Source: VXNE01 sp965203615
GTDB lineage: Bacteria; Pseudomonadota; Gammaproteobacteria; Pseudomonadales; Azotimanducaceae
Direction of reading: 5' to 3'
DNA length: 64,000 nucleotides
Assembly (NCBI GenBank): GCA_965203615.1
Contig: OZ241900.1
Coordinates: 1,860,001-1,924,000 of the forward strand
Shown: positions 29,401 to 37,190 of the stretch, in pieces
Numbering within the stretch: the first letter of the stretch is position 1
Layout: each line of letters opens with the position of its first letter
Notes under the pieces: model-generated
Told to the model about the DNA's origin: nothing
The model's input: only the letters and a program-made list of their open reading frames with translations
Databases searched by the model: none
Translations under genes and position numbers: made by a program

Positions 29401-29750
29401 GCCAACTGCAGGGGCTCGGCTACCACTGGGAACTGTGGGCGCTCGCCAGCGGCGGGCTGACGCCCTACGAGGCGCTGCGCGCCGCCACCCTGCACGGCGC
29501 GGAGATGATCGGAGTCGCCGAGGACATCGGCACCATCGCGCCAGGAAAGCTCGCCGACCTCGTGGTGCTCGATGCCGACCCCCTGACGGACATCCGACAC
29601 TCGGACGACATCGCCTACGTGGTCAAGAACGGAGAGGTATTCTCCGGAGACACCCTGGATCGGGTCTGGCCGGTCCCCGAGCCGTTACCGGCACAGTGGT
29701 GGCGGGGGCTCGAACCGCCTCACAGCCTGGACGCCACGCAATCCCAGTAG
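26454..29750 (+). CDS. exported beta-propeller-amidohydrolase fusion protein
   Basis: A 1098-residue exported protein with signal peptide (MQTTVVALLLTVPLVASA near residues 7-24). Residues about 35-660 form WD40-like/TolB-type propeller repeats (FSPDGKRIVFVSDRDG, WSPDGTHVVASRTKWG, WSPDGKRIVALRAAS). An acidic linker follows (NPDENENAASKEGETD), then an imidazolonepropionase-type amidohydrolase from about residue 690. That domain has the metal ligands H744-A-H746 in VDTHAH and a late GTIAPGKLADLVVLDADPL motif. Such fusions are known as periplasmic metal-dependent hydrolases, often peptidase-like; the substrate is unknown. It starts 23 bases after trpE, so it may be read through from it. Its 3' end overlaps the convergent gene by 31 bases. 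Confidence 0.9.
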   Translation: MKSLHRMQTTVVALLLTVPLVASAGELPLEGSREIEFQTDAVTWLSLDVSPDGSTIVMEAVGDLYVLPAEGGAARRITSGMAFDSQPRFSPDGKRIVFVSDRDGSENLWIANADGSETRKLSSDKGTIEFASPSWSPDGTHVVASRTKWGLRTFELWAYHIDGGRGVQITEAKSGSDTRADDRTNALGAVYSPDGRYLYYARKDGGFAYDVRLPLWQIVRLDLRDGSEDYLTRAQGSAMRPMLSPDGSLLVYVTRYRGESGLRLRDLDTGEDRWLAYPAQRDDQESRFTRDLFPGYAFTPDGSAVLYTHDGGIRRVDTATGEISSIAFTLDVQQSIGPRLYSPYRLGVGPVKAHLVRGLAPSPSGNRLAFSALTRIFVRDDANGQETPVTDDGMPAFHPAWSPDGRWLVYVTWSPTGGHIWRVRANGRGAPKQLTQRAAFYSDPAWSPDGKRIVALRAASYDRLYRASDFGEPEGTDLIWLPENGGKARVVTPARGYRAPHFGPEPDRIYVYHSRGRSALTSMRFDGTDRRIHLSVKGPGIYYAERDVPARDVEISPNGQAVLITHANQLHVAMLLGRDLADVETSINAPSIPMARLTDVGVDEAAWSADGNTIYWTVGNRVYRRTLASVEFNPDENENAASKEGETDSAQDDAPEIAEEHPAVAGATIEIYLPRHEPEGVLALTGATVISMEPDAEPIEDAVIVMQRGRITQVGRAAEAEVPQDASVIDVSGRFIVPGYVDTHAHVPLLQRVIDMSNWALLANLAYGVTTIIDVQPSTVDILAHRDLIDAGRMIGPHLLTTGPGIFNDNRFRSSAHARSVLSRYKDHYRVRNLKSYIAGNRKQRQWIVQASEALGLMPTTEGALDMKLDMTHIIDGFSGNEHNFPIVDLHPDVVLLAARSGIAYTPTLLVAYGGPAAENYFFTRESPANDAKLRRFTPPQLLAGRLLRVPWFADSEHVFRRVAAQAAKIIRAGGHVGVGSHGQLQGLGYHWELWALASGGLTPYEALRAATLHGAEMIGVAEDIGTIAPGKLADLVVLDADPLTDIRHSDDIAYVVKNGEVFSGDTLDRVWPVPEPLPAQWWRGLEPPHSLDATQSQ

Positions 29751-30610
29751 CGCTTGATCGCATCGACGTGCGCGGCGGGATCGGGAAGTCCCCGGTTCAT
29801 CGTGGTGACGCCCGTATGTGTCACTCCCATGTCCCGCAACGACCTCAACGTATCCAGTTCGGCATCGCCGCAGTCGCCCAAGGGCTGCATGCACTCAATG
29901 CCTATGTCGTCCGGGTTCCGGCCGGCGGCGCGTGCCGAGGCGCGCACCGTTTCGATCTGCGTTTCGAGCGCATCGCTGACGAAGGGAAACCAGCCGTCCG
30001 CCAGGCGCGCCACGCGGTCCATCACCTGGGGGGCCATGCCGCCGAGCCACACGGGGATGGAGCGGGCCGCCGGCAACGGGTTGATGCCGGCGTCGCTGAT
30101 CCTGTGCCACCTGCCCTCGAAGTCGATCGCCTCGTCCGCCCAGAGCGCGCGCATCACCTCGATCTGCTCCTCGCTGCGCACGCCGCGGTTGTGGAAATCC
30201 TCGCCCAGCGCCTCGTATTCGACATCGTTCCAGCCGGTGCCGATACCGAGCCGCAACCTGCCGCGCGAGAGCACGTCGAGGCAGGCGGCCTGCTTGGCGA
30301 CGAGGGCCGTTTGCCGTTGCGGCAGGATGAGCACCGCGGTCACGAGTTCCAGCGTCCGCGTCAGGCCCGCCAGAAATCCGTAGAGCACGAATGGTTCGAG
30401 GAACTGGCTTTCCGAGGTATAGGGGCCATACCAATCGGGTCGGCTTGCGGTGCTGGCACCGAGGACATGATCGAAAACGATGATGTGATCGTAGCCGATG
30501 TCCTCCGCTGCGGTCGCGAAGCGCGCGACATCCTCCGGATTCGTGCCGATCTCCGTCTGCGGAAATACCACGCCTAGTCTGATACGGCTCTCCCCTGGTG
30601 ATGCTGCCAA
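29720..30610 (-). CDS. luciferase-like (LLM) flavin-dependent oxidoreductase
   Basis: A 296-residue TIM-barrel protein of the luciferase-like monooxygenase/F420-dependent reductase superfamily. Characteristic parts are RIRLGVVFPQTEIG, AEDIGYDHIIVFDHV, LDVLSRGRLRLGIGTGWNDVEYEALG and IPVWLGGMAPQVMDRVARLADGW. The LGIGTGW and ALG-x-DF signatures are often seen in the F420-type subgroup, but cofactor choice between F420 and FMN cannot be settled here. The start is uncertain: a TTG at 30610 is the longest option, and AGGGGAG downstream of it hints at a GTG a few codons later. It overlaps the convergent amidohydrolase by 31 bases. Confidence 0.87.
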   Translation of the reverse strand: MAASPGESRIRLGVVFPQTEIGTNPEDVARFATAAEDIGYDHIIVFDHVLGASTASRPDWYGPYTSESQFLEPFVLYGFLAGLTRTLELVTAVLILPQRQTALVAKQAACLDVLSRGRLRLGIGTGWNDVEYEALGEDFHNRGVRSEEQIEVMRALWADEAIDFEGRWHRISDAGINPLPAARSIPVWLGGMAPQVMDRVARLADGWFPFVSDALETQIETVRASARAAGRNPDDIGIECMQPLGDCGDAELDTLRSLRDMGVTHTGVTTMNRGLPDPAAHVDAIKRYWDCVASRL

Positions 30611-30626
30611 AACCCCAAGCGTGTGC

Positions 30627-31916
30627 TCACGCCGCCCAGGGCTCGAGTCTCTTCGGCGCCAGTTCGTTTTTCAGCGCGACGTACGCCGGCAATCCGTTCA
30701 CGTACCGCGGATACGCCTCGCCGACGATCAGCGGCTCCAGGTAGCGGCGCGCCGCTGCGGTGATGCCGTAGCCGTCCCTCCTGATATAGGCCTTCGGCAT
30801 ACTGCGTTCGACGTTGGCCACGCGCTCGAGCGGCGCCTCCCCGACTTGCCATCGATACGGCTTGTCGCTCTTGCGCACGATAGCCGCCATGACGGCATTC
30901 TTCCCGGCCAGGGCGAATTCCACCGCCGCCTCTCCCACCGCATAGGCCTGCTCCACATCGACGCCGGAAGCGATATGCCGAGCGGAGCGTTGCAGGTAGT
31001 CGGCTACCGCCCAGTGATACTTGTATCCCAGGGACGAATTCACGATTTCGGCGAGCACCGGAGCGACCCCGCCGAGCTGCGTATGCCCAAAGGCGTCCCG
31101 GGTGCCCGCTTCGGCCAGGAACCGGCCGTCGGCGTAACGTGTCCCCTCGGATGCCGCGATGACACAGTAGCCGTTCACGTGGACGGTCTGTTTGACCTTC
31201 TGCAGGAACTCCTTCTCGTCAAAGGGGACTTCCGGAAACAGGATCAGATGCGGCGCATCGCCCCGATCACGTTGTGCCAGGCCCGCCGCGGCCGCAATCC
31301 AGCCGGCGTGGCGTCCCATCACTTCGAGAATGAACACCTTGGTCGACGTCTCGCACATCGACGCGACATCGAGAGCCGCCTCCCGAATGGAAACGGCGAC
31401 GTACTTCGCCACGGACCCGAATCCGGGACAGGTGTCGGTGAGGGGCAGGTCGTTGTCGACCGTCTTGGGAATGCCGATACATGCGATGGGATAGCCCTCG
31501 CGAGCGCCCAGTTCCGCAACCTTGTGCGCCGTGTCCTGGGAGTCGCCGCCGCCGTTGTAAAAGAAGTAGCCAATATCGTGGGCACGAAATACGTCCATGA
31601 GGCGGGCGTATTCGCGCTCGTCCTTTTCCGGCGGCGCGAGTTTGTATCGGCAGGAGCCGAACGCACCGCCGGGCGTTTCGCGCAGCGCCGCTATGGCGGC
31701 CGGCGTTTCCCTGCTCGTATCGATGAGTTCTTCGGAAAGCGCGCCGAGAATGCCGTTGCGCCCGGCGAAGACCTTGCCGATTCGGTCCCCATGCCGCCGG
31801 GCTGTCTCGATAACCCCGCACGCCGTAGCGTTGATGACGGCGGTTACCCCGCCAGACTGCGCGTAGAACGCGTTCCTTCGAGAGCCGCTGCCCGGTGCGC
31901 CTCGTGTATTCGACAT
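30627..31916 (-). CDS. diphosphate-dependent 6-phosphofructokinase
   Basis: A 429-residue phosphofructokinase of the PPi-dependent (long PfkA/Pfp) group. It phosphorylates fructose-6-phosphate using pyrophosphate and is reversible, so it can serve glycolysis or gluconeogenesis. The phosphoryl-donor site reads NGGGDSQDT, with Asp where ATP enzymes have Gly. The next motif IPKTVDNDLP carries the Lys typical of PPi enzymes. MGRHAGWIAAAAGLA and the SSLGYKYHW region are also present. AAGGGA lies upstream of the ATG at 31916. The likely role in an obligately aerobic gammaproteobacterium is energy-saving glycolysis, an inference. Confidence 0.93.
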   Translation of the reverse strand: MSNTRGAPGSGSRRNAFYAQSGGVTAVINATACGVIETARRHGDRIGKVFAGRNGILGALSEELIDTSRETPAAIAALRETPGGAFGSCRYKLAPPEKDEREYARLMDVFRAHDIGYFFYNGGGDSQDTAHKVAELGAREGYPIACIGIPKTVDNDLPLTDTCPGFGSVAKYVAVSIREAALDVASMCETSTKVFILEVMGRHAGWIAAAAGLAQRDRGDAPHLILFPEVPFDEKEFLQKVKQTVHVNGYCVIAASEGTRYADGRFLAEAGTRDAFGHTQLGGVAPVLAEIVNSSLGYKYHWAVADYLQRSARHIASGVDVEQAYAVGEAAVEFALAGKNAVMAAIVRKSDKPYRWQVGEAPLERVANVERSMPKAYIRRDGYGITAAARRYLEPLIVGEAYPRYVNGLPAYVALKNELAPKRLEPWAA

Positions 31917-31989
31917 GGGTTCGTCCCTTCCCGGCAAGCCCTCAAGTTCCCCGCGTGGATTGTGGGCCATTTGTGCGACAATTTCTTGC

Positions 31990-32511
31990 ATGGTTTCCCT
32001 GGTATCGCTCTTCTGGAACATCTGCATTCTGCGTGTCGGCCCCGAGTCGGTGCCTGCGCGCGTCTGGTTCGTGGTGGTCCTGCTCATCGCCGACATTGCG
32101 GTGGCGCTCCTCACGTACCTGTGGGTGTACCCGATAGATCCCGATGGACTGACGTTGTTGCAGGCATTGGCCGTCAGCATTGTGAGCATCGCGATCATAG
32201 CCGTGGTCACCCGGTCCGCCCTGTCCATCCGCCGGCTCGACGAGCGGTTCCTCGCGACACTGACCGCGCTGATCGGCACGGATTTGCTGATCAGCGTGTT
32301 CATCCTTATCGCGAGCCAACTCAGCCTGCTCGTCGGACTGTCGCCATTTATCGGCATAGGCATCCTCCAGATCTGGGGTATCGTGGTCTGGGGATTCATC
32401 TACCAGCGCGCGTTCAACACGACCCTTCTGGTCGGAATCGTCATCGCGTTCGGAGTTGTCCTTCTTGCGGCTCTCGTCAGCGAAGGCGCCGTTGGTGTCT
32501 TGCGACAATGA
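31990..32511 (+). CDS. unknown inner-membrane protein with about five membrane segments
   Basis: I do not recognise this 173-residue protein. It has hydrophobic segments around residues 25-48 (VWFVVVLLIADIAVALLTYLWVY), 57-75, 88-107, 112-132 and 140-165, with few charged residues between them. It diverges from the phosphofructokinase gene. The ATG at 31990 follows TCTTGC without a clear ribosome binding site; an in-frame ATG at 31915 would overlap the divergent gene start. The stop overlaps the mpl start in ATGA, so it is translationally coupled to mpl. The coupling hints at an envelope or cell-wall role. Confidence 0.75.
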   Translation: MVSLVSLFWNICILRVGPESVPARVWFVVVLLIADIAVALLTYLWVYPIDPDGLTLLQALAVSIVSIAIIAVVTRSALSIRRLDERFLATLTALIGTDLLISVFILIASQLSLLVGLSPFIGIGILQIWGIVVWGFIYQRAFNTTLLVGIVIAFGVVLLAALVSEGAVGVLRQ

Positions 32512-33902
32512 AACGTCTCTACTTTCTGGGCGTGGGAGGAACGCTCATGGGAGGTCTTGCGCGCATCGCGAAAGAGGCCGGATACGACGTTTCCGGCTCG
32601 GACAAGGCCCTCTACCCTCCCATGAGCGATCAACTCGCCGACGCCGATATACCGGTGTTCGAGGAATTCGACGCTGCGCAACTCGACCCGCCTCCGGACC
32701 TCGCAATCATCGGCAACGCACAACTGGGGCGTGGCCATCCCGGGATCGAACACATCCTGAACCGGAACGTCCCGTACATGTCGGGTGCCCAGTGGCTGGG
32801 GGATGTCGTGCTTCCCGGCCGCTGGGTGATCGCCGTGGCAGGTACGCACGGCAAGACGACGACGGCCAGCATGGTGGCCTGGATACTGGATTACGCCGGA
32901 CTCGCGCCGGGATACATGATCGGAGGCGCCCCCCAGAATTTCGAGTTTTCCGCGCGTCTGGGCGAGAAGCCTTTCTTCGTTGTGGAAGCCGACGAGTACG
33001 ACACGTCCTACTTCGATCGCCGCTCGAAGTTCATCCACTATCGACCGCGAACGTTGATCATCAATAACCTGGAATACGATCACGCCGATATCTTCGACAA
33101 CCTGCGGGCGATCCAGACCCAGTTCCACCACCTGGTTCGCGCCGTGCCCGGCGAAGGCCTGATCGTCGCCCCGACCAGGGACCGCGCCGTGAACCAGGTT
33201 CTTGCCATGGGTTGCTGGACCCCGGTGGCGCGTTACGAGATGACCCCCGGGCGGCGCAGGCGGCTTCCCATCGACAGCGGCGACACCTGGCACACGGAAA
33301 ATGCCGAACCCGCCGGTGGCGCGTTCGACGTATGCGTGAACCGCGACCGGGTGGGTCGCGTGAGCTGGAATCTTCTGGGCGACTTCAACGTCGACAACGC
33401 GCTCGCGGCCATCGCCGCCGCCCGCCACGCAGGCGTGTCCGCCGAATGCGCGGTAGAGGCACTGTGTCATTTCAAGGGCGTGAAGCGACGCCTTGAACTA
33501 TTCGCCGAACGCGACGGCGTCAAGGTGTATGACGACTTCGCCCATCACCCCACCGCTATCCGCGCAACCCTCCAGGCGCTGCGGCACAAGGTCGGCGCCG
33601 AACGCATCGTCGCCGTAATCGAACCGCGTACCCACACCATGTCTCTGGGCTCGCTACGCAGCGACCTCGCTCACTGCTGCGCGCCCGCGGACGAAGTCAT
33701 CTGGTTCCGGGGCGAGAACATTCAGTGGGACCTGAAGGAGCTCACCCGCGATAGCGTGGTCGAGGCGAGCGTCGAAGTAGACATCGATAGGCTCGTGGCG
33801 CGTCTGGCCAGAACCAGCGCATCGCCATGCCATGTCGTCATCATGTCCAACGGCAATTTCGGTGGCATCTACGGAAAGCTCGCTGCGCGGTTGAACAGCT
33901 AG
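32508..33902 (+). CDS. mpl: UDP-N-acetylmuramate:L-alanyl-gamma-D-glutamyl-meso-diaminopimelate ligase Mpl
   Basis: Mpl rejoins the recycled murein tripeptide to UDP-MurNAc, linking it functionally to amgK-murU at 7.8-9.4 kb. The 464-residue Mur ligase has an N-terminal Rossmann domain (FLGVGGTLMGGLARIA), the P-loop AVAGTHGKTTTASM, the central EADEYDTSYFDRRSKF motif distinguishing Mpl from MurC, NLEYDHADIF, GDFNVDNALAAIAAA and the C-terminal YDDFAHHPTAI motif. Start and coupling are fixed by the ATGA overlap with the membrane protein gene upstream. Confidence 0.96.
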   Translation: MKRLYFLGVGGTLMGGLARIAKEAGYDVSGSDKALYPPMSDQLADADIPVFEEFDAAQLDPPPDLAIIGNAQLGRGHPGIEHILNRNVPYMSGAQWLGDVVLPGRWVIAVAGTHGKTTTASMVAWILDYAGLAPGYMIGGAPQNFEFSARLGEKPFFVVEADEYDTSYFDRRSKFIHYRPRTLIINNLEYDHADIFDNLRAIQTQFHHLVRAVPGEGLIVAPTRDRAVNQVLAMGCWTPVARYEMTPGRRRRLPIDSGDTWHTENAEPAGGAFDVCVNRDRVGRVSWNLLGDFNVDNALAAIAAARHAGVSAECAVEALCHFKGVKRRLELFAERDGVKVYDDFAHHPTAIRATLQALRHKVGAERIVAVIEPRTHTMSLGSLRSDLAHCCAPADEVIWFRGENIQWDLKELTRDSVVEASVEVDIDRLVARLARTSASPCHVVIMSNGNFGGIYGKLAARLNS

Positions 33903-33930
33903 CGCCATCTTTCACCCCCGCCCAACCCAA

Positions 33931-35040
33931 CTACGATTTTGCGCCGTCCCCGGCGACACATCGATCCACATCCAACAGTGCCGCGCTCTTCGCAAAGACG
34001 TGATGCGGTGTGCCGAGCGCTTCCTTGAGCGCCACGTCCCGATCCCAACGGCTGTCGATCGCCGCTATCGACTTCGCGTCGGACAGGCCGATGTGGTTGA
34101 GATGGTATTGGGGAGAAACGAGTGGAAAGAACTGCAGGGGCCAATCGGAACCGTAGACCAGGCGCTCGTCCAGTCCAGGGACTGCCAGCGCCCTCGTCAG
34201 GAAACCAAGTCTGTTGACCTGGGTCAGGCTGGAGATGTCCGCATAGAGATTGGGGTAGCGTTCGAACATCGGCAGGATGCGCTCGAAATTGTTCTCTCCG
34301 TCGTTGGTGCCCGTTGTCCCGATGTGGGCAGCGATGACCGTAACGCCGACGGAGAGCGGCAGCGCCAGTCGGCGCGGATCACCGTACTCGTCCCTGGCGG
34401 TTGCAAACGAACGCTCCTGTCCGGCGTGGCTCAGCAAGGGCAGGTCCAGGGCAACGAGTTCCCGGTAGAACGGGGTGATCGTTTCGTCCGCCGGATCGAT
34501 GCGCATGGTATTGGGTATCCACTTGATCAATAACGCGCCCTGCGCCTTGACGTCGCGCAATCGGCGCAGCCAATCCGGGCGGTAGGGATTGACGCTCGCA
34601 CCGAAGCAGAGGTTGTCGTGGCGGCGCGTTTCCCGCGCGACAAACGCATTCGGCATGTATACCTGCGTGGCCTCCCGATCCAGCCTTCCCTCGGCGTCGA
34701 TGACACCATCCAGCGCCAGAACGACAGCCCTTTCCACTCTTCGAGACGCCGCAACCTGGGCACTGATCTTTTCGATGACGACAGCATCACCCTCGCTCTG
34801 CAGTTCTTCTTCATCGACGCCGAATGCGCCCAGGTAGATGGAGAAGCGAAAATTCTCCCGCATCTCCTCGTTGATGAATGCGCCGCTGCCCCGGGCACCG
34901 ATACCCGCCGTATGCACGTGCATGTCAAGGTAGCCGCCATCGGTCGGCGAGGTGATCGACTCGTCGACGGGGATCGCGAGATAGACCAGCAGGGAGGCCA
35001 GGGCGAGGCCGATCAGCGCAACCGTTACCCTGCGTACCAT
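33931..35040 (-). CDS. membrane-anchored amidohydrolase (amidohydrolase-2 family)
   Basis: A 369-residue protein with an N-terminal transmembrane anchor (VTVALIGLALASLLVYLAI) and a TIM-barrel metal-dependent hydrolase domain of the ACMSD-like amidohydrolase-2 family. Visible sites are MHVHTAG (HxH ligands), LPLLSHAGQE, VIAAHIGTTG and the late VYGSDWPLQFFP with the catalytic Asp. The catalytic domain would face the periplasm. The ATG at 35040 gives the tightest signal anchor; the frame is open for 27 codons further. Known relatives are decarboxylases or hydrolases of aromatic acids, but the substrate here is unknown. Confidence 0.85.
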   Translation of the reverse strand: MVRRVTVALIGLALASLLVYLAIPVDESITSPTDGGYLDMHVHTAGIGARGSGAFINEEMRENFRFSIYLGAFGVDEEELQSEGDAVVIEKISAQVAASRRVERAVVLALDGVIDAEGRLDREATQVYMPNAFVARETRRHDNLCFGASVNPYRPDWLRRLRDVKAQGALLIKWIPNTMRIDPADETITPFYRELVALDLPLLSHAGQERSFATARDEYGDPRRLALPLSVGVTVIAAHIGTTGTNDGENNFERILPMFERYPNLYADISSLTQVNRLGFLTRALAVPGLDERLVYGSDWPLQFFPLVSPQYHLNHIGLSDAKSIAAIDSRWDRDVALKEALGTPHHVFAKSAALLDVDRCVAGDGAKS

Positions 35041-35209
35041 CGTTCTCGCGATCCATACCCAAGCTCCCGCACTCAATGCATTTGGCTCCCGCCGGCGATC
35101 AAGCCGAGATTGTGATGCCAAGGTCTTACACGCTCAATGGTGGATTTCGCGCAGCCCCGCAGCGTTGATCGCGCTATAAACCCAACTCCCCGACACAGGG
35201 ATCGTCGTG

Positions 35210-35884
35210 ATGCTCTGGAGACTCCTGCCCGGCATCTGCGTCTTATGCCAGGGCCACAGCGATGAGGCCATGGACCTCTGCCGGGCTTGCGCGGCGGACA
35301 TGAGGCCCAACGCCGGTGCCTGTCCGCGCTGCGCGACCCCGACGCCTGCGCGCGAGGGCGAGTGCCCCGCCTGCCAGGTCGCTCCGCCGCCCTACGCATC
35401 CGCCGTTGTGCCGTACGTGTATGCCCCTCCACTCACCAGGGTGATTCACGGCCTGAAACACGGCAACGGGCTGATCGAGGCACGCATTCTTGCGAGGCTG
35501 ATGCGCGCCGCGCTGACTCGGGACGACCCGCCGGACCTCATCCTCCCGGTACCTTTGACGTATCGGCGCCGCATTCAGCGCGGATACAACCAGGCGGCCC
35601 TGCTCGCGGCCCAGATCGCGCGCGAGATCGCCGCGCCGGTGGACTATCGCGGACTCAAACGCATCCGCCACGCCGCGCCCCAACGATCGCTCGATGCCGC
35701 CGCCCGCAGACGCAACCAGTCGGGCGCTTACCGGGCCTGCCGGGACTTCTCCGGCAAGGACATTGCAGTCGTGGACGACGTGATGACCACCGGGGCGACA
35801 GCGGCCGAAATTTCCGTGACGTTGCTCGATGCGGGTGCTGTGACGGTGCGTATCTGGGCCGCCGCCCGAACCCTAGTGGTGTGA
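35210..35884 (+). CDS. comF: ComF family protein (phosphoribosyltransferase-like)
   Basis: A 224-residue ComF-type protein, required for natural transformation in several bacteria. The N-terminus carries a double zinc ribbon (CVLC, CRAC, CPRC, CPAC) within the first 60 residues. The rest is a phosphoribosyltransferase fold with LILPVPLTYRRRIQRGYNQA and the PRPP loop VVDDVMTTGATAAE. AGGGA lies upstream; GTG at 35207 or ATG at 35210 can start it. It diverges from the amidohydrolase gene. Its 3' end overlaps the convergent acyltransferase by 12 bases. Confidence 0.92.
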   Translation: MLWRLLPGICVLCQGHSDEAMDLCRACAADMRPNAGACPRCATPTPAREGECPACQVAPPPYASAVVPYVYAPPLTRVIHGLKHGNGLIEARILARLMRAALTRDDPPDLILPVPLTYRRRIQRGYNQAALLAAQIAREIAAPVDYRGLKRIRHAAPQRSLDAAARRRNQSGAYRACRDFSGKDIAVVDDVMTTGATAAEISVTLLDAGAVTVRIWAAARTLVV

Positions 35885-37093
35885 ACCTACCGGATTCGCC
35901 GAATCGTGCGACTCGACCGCGCGCTGTTCGTCGAGTTCCGCGACCGCGGCACGATCTGCGCGCGTCGGCGACTTGCGTTTCAGATCGAACTTCCGCTCCA
36001 GCTCGCGTTTGTGCCGCAACTGGTTCGCGTACTGCATCAACACGAACTTGCGGTGCTCTCTCGGGCAGCCGTCGAGCGCCTTGTAGAACGCCTTTCTCAC
36101 CCGGGGATCGAGTTCGGCACAGCCGTCGAGGGCAAGCACATGCGTGGGATAGGTCTTGAGGTTGCGAACGATCATCCGGTCGACGTGCGCGGCAAGGTCT
36201 TCGGCCTGTTCGAACCCGCCCTCTACGCGCTCACCGAAGGACACGTGGACCCTGCCCTTGAAGCCAAAGATACCGGTGGCCATGCTGCGAATATCCTCTC
36301 CCTCATTCTTGTCGTACTTGCCATCCCGGTCCAGGAAGTACAGTTCTTTCGCCTTGGTCGAGGCACACGGATCAAGTTCGTAGGAGATCGAGACCGGCAC
36401 CAGGACCACGCGTCGCAGCCATTCGTCAAAGGAGCGGAACTCGTCCCGATAGGCAAGCAGGAACATCTTGAACAGGGCCGGATTGGACTGATCGACGCCG
36501 TCCTTTGCCCGACCCTCCCGCTGCGCGATCCAGACCGACTCCCCGTCCTCTATGCTCGAGCGAATGTAGCTGGAGGTCTTCATCAGCGAGGCGAACTGGG
36601 CCTTCGCGCCAGTCTCCGCCCGCGCGATCGAAAAACTCTTGTTCAGGCGCATCAGGTCAATCGCCGTTCCATTCGTCAGCAGGTTGTCCCCGACTGCGAT
36701 ATGGGTCGTCCTGCGACCCGACAACCACAATGCGTAGTTCATGAAACCGGAGTCGAGGGCGATGTCGCGATGGTTGGAGACGAACAGATGCGGTTGGCTC
36801 GGATCGAGGCCGTCGACGCCATCCCAGGTGAATCCCGAGGTCGTCCGGCGGATCAGCTTTTCGAAATAGGCGGTCAGCGCAAGTTGCAGCGCATCCACCG
36901 AATCGAGTCCGCGCACCTGCCGCGTCAGGCCGAGTTTGGTGGCCGCCAATGTCAGTCCGGGCGCCAACCGGTAACACCATGGCGCAACGAATCCGGCGAC
37001 CCCGCGCAAAGCGTTCGGGTCTTCCACCAACCGGCTCAGTACCGCGGGAACTTCCTCGTCGCGATACGGACGAATGTCGTCGAAAGAGTCCAC
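35873..37093 (-). CDS. glycerol-3-phosphate/1-acylglycerol-3-phosphate acyltransferase-like protein
   Basis: A 406-residue soluble or peripherally bound acyltransferase of the PlsB/PlsC superfamily. The catalytic block reads VSNHRDIALDSGF, a variant of the HX4D motif with one more residue between His and the second Asp. The downstream IAQREGRAKDGVD is a phosphate/glycerol-binding-type motif. Long insertions and a basic C-terminal tail (RHKRELERKFDLKRKSPTRAD) set it apart from ordinary PlsC. The start is uncertain: GTG at 37093 or TTG at 37102, neither with a strong ribosome binding site. It probably contributes to phospholipid synthesis or remodelling. Confidence 0.8.
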   Translation of the reverse strand: MDSFDDIRPYRDEEVPAVLSRLVEDPNALRGVAGFVAPWCYRLAPGLTLAATKLGLTRQVRGLDSVDALQLALTAYFEKLIRRTTSGFTWDGVDGLDPSQPHLFVSNHRDIALDSGFMNYALWLSGRRTTHIAVGDNLLTNGTAIDLMRLNKSFSIARAETGAKAQFASLMKTSSYIRSSIEDGESVWIAQREGRAKDGVDQSNPALFKMFLLAYRDEFRSFDEWLRRVVLVPVSISYELDPCASTKAKELYFLDRDGKYDKNEGEDIRSMATGIFGFKGRVHVSFGERVEGGFEQAEDLAAHVDRMIVRNLKTYPTHVLALDGCAELDPRVRKAFYKALDGCPREHRKFVLMQYANQLRHKRELERKFDLKRKSPTRADRAAVAELDEQRAVESHDSANPVGSHH

Positions 37094-37190
37094 AATTCCC
37101 AAAGTTAACCCATTATTGCCGCAGTTCCTACGGTTTTTGGTAGTGGGTCCGTCGCCGGTCAAATGCCCGAATTTCGCTGGCCGCGTACGC

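Noticed and set aside
30498..32507. Long open frame upstream of the mpl start on the plus strand.
   Set aside because: It is antisense to the phosphofructokinase gene and overlaps the membrane protein gene; the mpl start is fixed by homology and the ATGA overlap.
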